Source: Desulfuromusa sp. (GTDB taxonomy: Bacteria > Desulfobacterota > Desulfuromonadia > Desulfuromonadales > Geopsychrobacteraceae). From it: 6,461 nucleotides of DNA. Position 1 is the stretch's first letter. Each line of letters begins with the position of its first letter. Below the pieces are notes generated by a model. That model saw nothing but the letters and a program-made list of their open reading frames with translations. It was not told the origin of the DNA and did no database searches. The translations under genes were made by a program, and so were the position numbers. Below, piece after piece: positions 1 to 4,700 of the stretch. The stretch lies in the NCBI GenBank assembly GCA_029934095.1, contig JAOZMV010000086.1, positions 1 to 6,461 on the forward strand, written 5' to 3'.

Positions 1-398
1 TGATCGGTCTGGTTCCTGGTTTTTATCCCCCGACAGCTAATCTGAATACCAATGCAGCGTTGGCGTTGACTGTTTTTGTATTGACCCATGTGGTTGGTTT
101 CAGAAAGCATGGCATCGGTTATCTCAAACACTTTATGGGACCGATTATCTGGTTGGCACCACTGATGTTTGTCATCGAAATTATTGGTCACATTGCCCGT
201 CCGCTCTCCCTGACATTGCGTCTTTTTGGCAACATGTACGGACACGAAGTTGTGCTGATGATCTTCCTGGCACTGGTTCCCTTGTTTCTGCCGATTCCGA
301 TGATGCTGATGGGAGTGTTGATCGCCTTCATCCAGACCTTTGTTTTTACTCTGCTGGCAATGATTTATATTGCCGGAGCGCTGGAAGAATCTCACTAA
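1..398 (+). CDS. atpB: ATP synthase F0 subunit a, C-terminal 131 residues (5' end outside window)
   Basis: Subunit a is the membrane stator of F1F0 ATP synthase. It forms the two half-channels that load and unload ions on the rotating c ring. The reading frame is open from base 3 to the stop at 396-398, so the gene enters from the left edge. A TTG at 60 is only an internal codon, because the frame upstream of it still reads as subunit a ([10 protein letters not shown]). The essential arginine is in [11 protein letters not shown] (codon 219-221, equivalent to E. coli Arg210), and the Glu equivalent to Glu219 follows in GHEV. The late glutamine of FIQTFVF matches Gln252. The last two helices and the acidic tail ALEESH are typical. 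Relative to E. coli, Gly218 is His here and His245 is Gly (codon 312-314). It lies just upstream of atpE in the usual a-then-c order. The family call is certain; only the N-terminal half is missing. Confidence 0.97.
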   Translation, partial: IGLVPGFYPPTANLNTNAALALTVFVLTHVVGFRKHGIGYLKHFMGPIIWLAPLMFVIEIIGHIARPLSLTLRLFGNMYGHEVVLMIFLALVPLFLPIPMMLMGVLIAFIQTFVFTLLAMIYIAGALEESH

Positions 399-409
399 AA
401 TATAATTTG

Positions 410-451
410 TGCTTTTCACAGGGGTGAAGAGCAAGTCCTATAGATATAGGA
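410..451 (+). other. two tandem RNA hairpins in the atpB-atpE spacer
   Basis: Seen directly. The first hairpin pairs TGCTTTTCAC (410-419) with GTGAAGAGCA (424-433), a 10-bp stem with one G-U pair and a four-base loop AGGG. The second pairs TCCTAT (436-441) with ATAGGA (446-451) around AGAT. Neither is followed by a run of T, so they are not intrinsic terminators. They sit between the atpB stop and the A-rich leader carrying the AAGGAG site of atpE. Such structures could stabilise or set processing of the atpE message, whose product is needed in many copies per enzyme. That role is inference. Confidence 0.55.
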
Positions 452-481
452 ACAATAAAACTGAAGAAAAAAGGAGAAAAA

Positions 482-748
482 ATGGAATTTTTTGCTTGGT
501 GTGTAATGGCAGCTGGTTTGGGTATGGGTCTTGGTTCTGTTGGTACCGGTATCGGTCAAGGTATTGCTATCAAGGCTGCTTGTGAAGGTGTTGCCCGTAA
601 TCCAGGTGCTTCTGGTAAGATCCTGACCACCATGATGATCGGTCTGGCGATGATCGAGTCTCTGGCCATCTATGTTTTTGTTGTCGCTATGATTATTCTC
701 TTTGCTAACCCATTTACTGATCAGGTTGTTGAACTGCTGATCAAGTAA
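482..748 (+). CDS. atpE: ATP synthase F0 subunit c (proteolipid, c-ring)
   Basis: This 88-residue hairpin of two membrane helices (about residues 5-30 and 50-77) oligomerises into the rotor ring that carries ions past subunit a. The polar loop has the conserved R39-N40-P41 that contacts the F1 stalk. Helix 2 carries the ion-binding carboxylate Glu59 in GLAMIESLAIY, and helix 1 is glycine-rich (GLGMGLGSVGTGIGQG). Gln26, Glu59, Ser60 and Tyr64 fall at positions that bind Na+ in Ilyobacter-type rings, but the threonine next to the serine is Leu61 here, so ion choice is unsettled. The start is secure: AAGGAG at 471-476 lies five bases before the ATG in a very A-rich leader, which suggests strong translation. 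The gene follows atpB by 83 bases and is closed by a terminator, so atpF and the F1 genes must be elsewhere. Length and motifs are normal for the family. Confidence 0.98.
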   Translation: MEFFAWCVMAAGLGMGLGSVGTGIGQGIAIKAACEGVARNPGASGKILTTMMIGLAMIESLAIYVFVVAMIILFANPFTDQVVELLIK

Positions 749-770
749 AGTATTTTTGTACAAGTCAAAA

Positions 771-801
771 AGGCGATCCCATTCTGGGGTCGCCTTTTTT
801 T
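771..801 (+). terminator. intrinsic terminator after atpE
   Basis: AGGCGATCCC (771-780) pairs with GGGGTCGCCT (786-795) through ten pairs, one of them T-G, around a five-base loop, followed by a run of seven T (795-801). It begins 22 bases after the atpE stop and ends the atpB-atpE transcript. This separates the F0 pair from any other ATP synthase genes and from the cytochrome gene downstream. Confidence 0.93.
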
Positions 802-906
802 GTGTTTACATGCAAAAATATAACAGTATTTGAATATAGAATTTATTGAATGGTTTCATGCTCTTATTCTCTCCTTTTCCGGGGGATTTTTTGTTGCAAT
901 AAAATA

Positions 907-936
907 GTGATAAGAGTAGTGTCTGCTCTGTATGAT
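907..936 (+). promoter_or_regulatory. candidate promoter with dyad operator in its spacer
   Basis: A TATGAT hexamer (931-936, five of six matches to the sigma70 -10) lies 18 bases after GTGATA (907-912, four of six matches to the -35). The spacer is filled by a dyad, AGAGTAG (913-919) against CTGCTCT (923-929), around TGT, with one T-G pair. The dyad is centred in the spacer. Operators between -35 and -10 are typical of MerR-type activators, which usually act on 19-20 base spacers, and of some repressors. Transcription from here would start near 943. The hexamers are weak enough that this is only a candidate. Confidence 0.3.
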
Positions 937-964
937 AAAAATATACACCAGTAGATTCTGAGAG

Positions 965-1040
965 CCTTCTTTTGAGAGGGAAGGTTTTGGCTGGATGATG
1001 CCACTCAAATAGCCAAAAGTATATAAAATCAATAACTTTT
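965..1040 (+). promoter_or_regulatory. leader with stacked and competing hairpins
   Basis: CCTTC (965-969) pairs with GAAGG (980-984). Directly abutting it, TTTTGGCT (985-992) pairs perfectly with AGCCAAAA (1011-1018). The second arm overlaps AAAAGT (1015-1020), which can pair instead with ACTTTT (1035-1040). An upstream copy of AGCC (963-966) could also compete for GGCT. Mutually exclusive stems just before a ribosome site suggest a post-transcriptional switch or attenuator-like leader, but I match it to no known class. The pairings are seen; a role is inference. Confidence 0.3.
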
Positions 1041-1098
1041 CTATCGGTGTAACCCGCCAAATTTTGTTCGAAGGATATCTATCTCAAGGAGAGTTTCA

Positions 1099-2964
1099 AT
1101 GCGTAAGTTCCTGTTCTATTCTGTACTTTTGTTGACTTTATTATGGAGCACACAGGTCGTTGCTGGAGGGTCGATCGCTTCACCGGAAGCCTGTCTGGAA
1201 TGTCATGATGATGTGACTTCTGCTGAGGATTTTTCTGCTTCTGTTCACGGGGCCAACGGTTGTGTTGCTTGTCATGTTGATCTGACCGATATCGATGCGC
1301 ACATGGAGGGTGAACTTATGCCCGACCCGGTTGACTGCGCCCGCTGCCATAAGCAGGAATTTAAGGAATATTTTGATAGTGTTCACCATTTTGACCATGC
1401 CAATATCGATCTGAGCTGTACTTCATGTCATCAGGATATTCATGAGTTGACAGCTTGGGACGGGGATAAACAGCGCGCAAATGAAACCTGTAAAGCTTGT
1501 CATGATACCGCCTTTGAGGAATACCATAGTTCAATCCATGGTAAAGGAGTTGAAGACGGCAATATAGATTCAGCTGCCTGTATCGATTGCCATGGGTTGC
1601 ATACTATTGCTTCTGTTGACGCTATGGATGTACGTGAAAGGGCGCTCTTCCGCACTGAACCGTGTATGACCTGTCATGCTGACGAAGAGATGATGAGCGA
1701 GAATGGTGTCTTTACTGTCGCCGTTAAAAGCTATCTGGAAAGTTATCACGGTAAAAATTTCCATCTTGGTTATCCAGAGAAAGTTGCAGGTTGCGCCGAT
1801 TGTCACACTGCACACGAAGTTTTGCCAAATGAAGATCCTGCTTCCAGCCTCAATTCTGAAAACCTGGTTGTTGCCTGTGCTAAATGTCATGAAAATGTAT
1901 CTCCACAGTTTGTTAAGTTCTATTCCCATGGAGATATGACTGATCGAGAAAATTATCCGATCTTATTTTACACTTATATTGCCATGAGTACCCTGTTGCT
2001 TGGAACTTTTGGGGTTTTCTGGTTCCACTCTCTGTTGTGGATGTTCCGTGGTTTTATTGAGAATAATGCAAAAAAGAAGGCCCTTGCAGCGGGGGCTCAT
2101 ATTCATCGTATTGAGAATCCCCATAAGATTTACCGGCGTTTCACCAAGGTTCATATCTTTATGCATTTTCTGGTTGTTACCAGCTTTCTGTTGCTGGCAC
2201 TGACTGGATTACCACTGAAGTTTTCTGATCAGGCTTGGGCTAAAGTATTGATGGATTTTCTTGGTGGAACGGAAAATGCGGGGTTGTTACATCGCTTGGG
2301 TATTATAATGACTGCGGCATATTTTGGTATGGCGCTGGTTAAAAGTGCCAAGTTCCTGTTTTATAAACTGCAGTATCCGGCAGAATTTTTTCATAGATTG
2401 TTCGGCCCGGACTCATTATGTCCAAATTTGCGTGATATTAATGACGTCACCGCCATGGTGCGCTGGTTCCTGTTCTTGGGGCCGAAACCAACCTTTGAAC
2501 GTTGGACATACTGGGAAAAGTTTGATTTTGTCGCAGTATTCTGGGGTATGTTTGCTATCGGTGGATCTGGTTTTATGCTCTGGTTCCCCGAATTCTTCGG
2601 TGCGGCATTGCCAGGTTGGGTTTTCAATGTTGCGACAATCATCCACTCCGATGAAGCGTTACTGGCGACCGGCTTTATCTTTACTGTCCATTTCTTTAAT
2701 ACTCACGGACGGCCAGAGAAGTTCCCGATGGACTTTGTTGTCTTCAATGGTGAGCTGCCGAAGGAAGAGTTTATGGAGGAACGTGGCGATCAGTGGAAGC
2801 GCTATGAGGAAGAAGGGCTGCTGGAGCAATTTGAGGTTGAAAAACCAAGCGGTGCTCTCTACGATTTTATCGTCAAAGGGTTCGCTTTTACAGCTGTATT
2901 GATAGGGGTAGCATTAACATTGCTGATGATTTATGCTTTCACCTTTGGTGGACACCACTTTTAA
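1099..2964 (+). CDS. cbcL: CbcL-like fusion: nonahaem cytochrome c domain plus membrane b-type cytochrome
   Basis: This 621-residue inner-membrane menaquinol oxidase candidate has the architecture of Geobacter CbcL, which is needed for respiring low-potential extracellular acceptors. A signal peptide (about 1-22, ending QVVA) leads to a periplasmic domain with exactly nine CXXCH haem sites, beginning at Cys 32, 55, 80, 107, 131, 161, 189, 232 and 260. At least a dozen other histidines (for example 50, 97, 143, 147, 168, 217, 239, 277) can be distal ligands. About six membrane helices follow (roughly 287-313, 352-373, 398-422, 475-497, 510-534, 592-616). The core resembles the hydrogenase / formate dehydrogenase b subunit family, with probable haem-b ligands His356, His398, His516 and His531 and the motif NTHGRPEKFPMD after the last core helix. 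AAGGAGAG five bases before the ATG supports the start. The gene is monocistronic or nearly so, lying between two terminators. The cytochrome architecture is certain; orthology to CbcL is likely rather than proven. Confidence 0.85.
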   Translation: MRKFLFYSVLLLTLLWSTQVVAGGSIASPEACLECHDDVTSAEDFSASVHGANGCVACHVDLTDIDAHMEGELMPDPVDCARCHKQEFKEYFDSVHHFDHANIDLSCTSCHQDIHELTAWDGDKQRANETCKACHDTAFEEYHSSIHGKGVEDGNIDSAACIDCHGLHTIASVDAMDVRERALFRTEPCMTCHADEEMMSENGVFTVAVKSYLESYHGKNFHLGYPEKVAGCADCHTAHEVLPNEDPASSLNSENLVVACAKCHENVSPQFVKFYSHGDMTDRENYPILFYTYIAMSTLLLGTFGVFWFHSLLWMFRGFIENNAKKKALAAGAHIHRIENPHKIYRRFTKVHIFMHFLVVTSFLLLALTGLPLKFSDQAWAKVLMDFLGGTENAGLLHRLGIIMTAAYFGMALVKSAKFLFYKLQYPAEFFHRLFGPDSLCPNLRDINDVTAMVRWFLFLGPKPTFERWTYWEKFDFVAVFWGMFAIGGSGFMLWFPEFFGAALPGWVFNVATIIHSDEALLATGFIFTVHFFNTHGRPEKFPMDFVVFNGELPKEEFMEERGDQWKRYEEEGLLEQFEVEKPSGALYDFIVKGFAFTAVLIGVALTLLMIYAFTFGGHHF

Positions 2965-2990
2965 CTGGTCACTTTACTGAGTGATTATTC

Positions 2991-3024
2991 GGGGGCTATC
3001 AATTTGGTAGCCCCCTTTGTTTTT
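2991..3024 (+). terminator. intrinsic terminator after the cytochrome gene
   Basis: GGGGGCTATC (2991-3000) pairs with GGTAGCCCCC (3006-3015) through ten pairs, one of them T-G, around AATTT, followed by TTTGTTTTT (3016-3024). A smaller dyad TCACT/AGTGA (2969-2984) precedes it. The next gene's ribosome site GAGGT begins at 3025, immediately after the T-run. The downstream genes therefore depend either on read-through or on a promoter hidden in or before this hairpin. Confidence 0.9.
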
Positions 3025-3035
3025 GAGGTAGAACG

Positions 3036-3257
3036 ATGACTTTTAAAGATCTGATGTGGCCACTGATAGTTTTTTCTACCTATATTACTGGTGGTATTCT
3101 GACCTTTGGCGGTGTTGCTCTGATTCTGTTTATGAGGGGTAAAGATCTCTGGGGTTGGGGGGATGGCCATACCGTGGGATATATGTTTGTCTTTACTGGG
3201 TTGCTGTTATCAATCTTCGGCGTCCTGATGATGCGGGTTTTTCGGAATAGAATTTGA
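3036..3257 (+). CDS. small two-helix membrane protein, function unknown
   Basis: I do not recognise this 73-residue protein. It has two strongly hydrophobic segments, about residues 8-33 and 46-67, joined by a short loop rich in Gly and Trp (RGKDLWGWGDGH). It ends in the basic tail RVFRNR. Basic residues follow both helices, so topology is not clear from charge alone. The first helix contains glycine pairs (TGG, FGG) that could pack against a partner. GAGGT at 3025-3029, six bases before the ATG, supports translation, and codon use resembles the neighbours. It is the first gene after the cytochrome's terminator and lies 24 bases before the hydrolase gene. Its position next to a membrane cytochrome permits, but does not show, a role as an accessory subunit. 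That the gene is real is likely; its function is open. Confidence 0.75.
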   Translation: MTFKDLMWPLIVFSTYITGGILTFGGVALILFMRGKDLWGWGDGHTVGYMFVFTGLLLSIFGVLMMRVFRNRI

Positions 3258-3281
3258 GAGTTTTTACTTTAGGGAGAAGCT

Positions 3282-3860
3282 ATGGCTGATATAAAAGATA
3301 AATTCTGGCTTGATGCAGAAAAAGCAATTCTGGTGGTTATCGATGTGCAGGAGAAACTGGCTCCGGCGATGAATCAGGAGCTGTTCAGCCAGTTGCTTCT
3401 ACATGCGAATTTATTGATTGAAGGTTTTAAAGCTCTCGATCTACCAATTATTGCAACAGAGCAATACTCTAAGGGGCTTGGTCATACCGTTACCGAGTTG
3501 AATGGGGCAACGGAACAATACTGCATTGAAAAAATGGCTTTCAGCTGTTGTGGAGAAGAGAGCTTTATTACTGCTCTGGAAAAGAGTGGCGCCAAACAGG
3601 TTCTGATTGCCGGGATGGAAAGTCATGTCTGCGTCTTCCAGACGGTTCTCGATCTGTTGGACCGTGGTTATATTGTCCATCTGGTGAGCGATGCTGTCAG
3701 CTCCCGTTTTAAAAGCGACTACGACAATGCGATCAGCACCGCTGCCCGGGCAGGCGCGGTGATTACTACAACCGAGACAGCTCTTTTCCAGCTGGTGAAA
3801 GTTGCCGGAACGGATGGGTTTAAGGCGATATCGAAGCTGGTGCGTCAGCGAACCCCCTGA
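3282..3860 (+). CDS. isochorismatase-family cysteine hydrolase (ISOC/YcaC-like)
   Basis: This 192-residue cytosolic protein has the Rossmann-like fold of the isochorismatase / nicotinamidase superfamily. The catalytic triad is visible: Asp21 in VVIDVQEKL, Lys84 in CIEKMAFSC, and nucleophile Cys117 in AGMESHVCV. The motif before the cysteine (GMESHVC) and the following VLDLLDRGYIVHLVSDAVSSR resemble the ISOC1/ISOC2 and YcaC-like branch more than classical nicotinamidase or EntB. The metal-binding histidines of nicotinamidase are not evident. The substrate is therefore unknown; amide or ester hydrolysis is the family norm. AGGGAG at 3271-3276 lies five bases before the ATG. The gene is full length and its stop overlaps the start of the next gene (TGATG), so the two are probably translated together. 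Confidence 0.9.
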   Translation: MADIKDKFWLDAEKAILVVIDVQEKLAPAMNQELFSQLLLHANLLIEGFKALDLPIIATEQYSKGLGHTVTELNGATEQYCIEKMAFSCCGEESFITALEKSGAKQVLIAGMESHVCVFQTVLDLLDRGYIVHLVSDAVSSRFKSDYDNAISTAARAGAVITTTETALFQLVKVAGTDGFKAISKLVRQRTP

Positions 3861-4213
3861 TGGATGGATTGACCGCCGAACAGAAGTTACAGCTGCAGAA
3901 TAAATTATTATTACTGAAAGATGAGTTAGAGTTGCTGCTGCTCACATCTTCAGCAAGCAGCCAAGCTGTTGATCTGGATCAGCCGATCGGGCGGTTATCC
4001 AGAATGGATGCCTTGCAGCAACAGGCCATGGCTGTGGCCAATCGTGCCGGACATCAGCAACGGTTGACACTTATCGAAGCAGCTTTACTGGCAATCAGGA
4101 TGGAGCGCTATGGAGAGTGTCGACGTTGTGAAGAGCCGATTGGTTATGCCCGCCTGAATGTACGACCCGAATCTCCCTTTTGCCTTGAATGCCAGAAACA
4201 GAGCGAAAAATAA
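3860..4213 (+). CDS. DksA/TraR-family C4 zinc-finger protein
   Basis: DksA-family proteins enter the secondary channel of RNA polymerase and alter initiation, often together with ppGpp. This 117-residue member is shorter than DksA (151) and longer than TraR (73). Residues 5-75 are leucine- and glutamine-rich and probably form a coiled-coil hairpin. The turn region carries acidic residues (VDLDQPIGRLSRMDAL; Asp38, Asp40, Asp50) that may stand in for the DksA tip aspartates. The zinc site is Cys87-x2-Cys90-x17-Cys108-x2-Cys111, the same spacing as DksA. The ATG overlaps the previous stop by one base and I see no Shine-Dalgarno site (the bases before it are C-rich), so translation is probably coupled to the hydrolase gene. 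The family call is firm; whether it acts on polymerase like DksA is inferred. Confidence 0.9.
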   Translation: MDGLTAEQKLQLQNKLLLLKDELELLLLTSSASSQAVDLDQPIGRLSRMDALQQQAMAVANRAGHQQRLTLIEAALLAIRMERYGECRRCEEPIGYARLNVRPESPFCLECQKQSEK

Positions 4214-4217
4214 GCTA

Positions 4218-4655
4218 ATGTCAAACTTGATACTCATTATTCTCATGGTCATTGGCGGTGTCGCAGTTGCGTTGCAACCATCGATCAATGCCAGATTGGC
4301 AGAGAAGACCGGTTTTTTACAAGCGGCTACAGTCTCTTTTGCGGTTGGAACCCTGATCCTGATCGTGGTTTCACTGGCGAGTGGACAGGGGAGCTTCCGG
4401 CGTATTTCTGAAGCAAGTTGGTGGCAATTAACGGGAGGGCTGTTTGGCGCATTCTTTGTGACGATGACCATTCTTGGGGTGCCACGTATCGGTACAACTG
4501 CAGTACTGGCTTTAACGATAGTTTCCCAGCTGATTGCCGGATTGGCGATGGATCATTACGGTTTGTTCGGCATGCGTGGTATTCCGATTGATTATAAACG
4601 GATGCTCGGGGTGACGCTGCTGTTAGCCGGTGTTTTTCTTATCTGTAGGCGTTAG
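4218..4655 (+). CDS. DMT-superfamily small membrane transporter (YdcZ/DUF606-like)
   Basis: This 145-residue integral membrane protein has about five helices (roughly residues 2-22, 32-54, 68-87, 92-111, 126-143). Motifs fit the DUF606/YdcZ branch of the drug/metabolite transporter superfamily: QPSINARLA after helix 1, TGGLFGAFFV opening helix 3, VPRIGTTAVLALTIVSQL in helix 4 and AMDHYGLFG after it. Members are small and are thought to work as pairs or dimers; no substrate can be assigned. I chose the ATG at 4218, four bases after the dksA-like stop, because the first helix begins there. The in-frame ATG at 4158 would add 20 polar residues lying inside the previous gene. No strong ribosome site is visible, so coupling to the upstream gene is likely. 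It is the last gene of the group and faces the ubiD-family gene 45 bases away. Confidence 0.85.
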   Translation: MSNLILIILMVIGGVAVALQPSINARLAEKTGFLQAATVSFAVGTLILIVVSLASGQGSFRRISEASWWQLTGGLFGAFFVTMTILGVPRIGTTAVLALTIVSQLIAGLAMDHYGLFGMRGIPIDYKRMLGVTLLLAGVFLICRR

Positions 4656-4700
4656 CAACCTGTCGGACTATCAATGATCTGGCTGCTAGTCTTCCACTCT

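Larger units (their letters stand above)
802..1098 (+). other. gene-free upstream region and leader of the cytochrome gene
   Basis: There are 297 bases between the atpE terminator and the cytochrome start. The first 100 are strongly AT-rich. I see no convincing coding sequence: the only long open frame is on the - strand (1060-806) and has no recognisable protein features. I also see no tRNA and no c-di-GMP or cGAMP riboswitch core. The region holds a candidate promoter with a dyad (907-936), a folded leader (965-1040), a weaker promoter-like pair (ATGCCA 998-1003, 18 bases, TATAAA 1022-1027), and the ribosome site AAGGAGAG at 1086-1093, five bases before the cytochrome ATG. Confidence 0.6.

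Noticed and set aside
60..398. TTG at 60 as the start of a 112-residue protein
   Set aside because: The frame is open to the window edge and the upstream codons continue subunit a, so it is internal to atpB.
416..763. 115-residue open frame on the - strand over atpE
   Set aside because: It is antisense to a certain gene, with low-complexity Thr/His-rich sequence and no family features.
870..892. Short stem TCTCC/GGGGA followed by six T, as a second terminator
   Set aside because: The stem has only five pairs including a T-G pair, with a seven-base loop; it is too weak to call beside the strong terminator at 771-801.
985..1002. Sigma54-like TTGG...TGCC promoter before the cytochrome gene
   Set aside because: The GG (989-990) and GC (1000-1001) are one base too close for the fixed -24/-12 spacing, and the flanks fit poorly.
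961..1058. GEMM-type c-di-GMP/cGAMP riboswitch upstream of the cytochrome
   Set aside because: The conserved core around GGACGCAAAGCC and the tetraloop-receptor arrangement are absent.
2324..2902. 192-residue open frame on the + strand inside the cytochrome gene
   Set aside because: It is a shifted frame of the b-type domain, rich in Ser, Arg and Cys, with no ribosome site or recognisable fold.
4158..4217. Earlier ATG (4158) for the DMT-type protein
   Set aside because: It adds 20 polar residues overlapping the DksA-like zinc-finger codons. The family begins with the membrane helix that starts at 4218.
4653..4691. Bidirectional terminator between the convergent genes
   Set aside because: Only imperfect or widely spaced arms exist (TAGCAACC/GGCTGCTA with a mismatch, GACTA/TAGTC) and no T-run follows on either strand.
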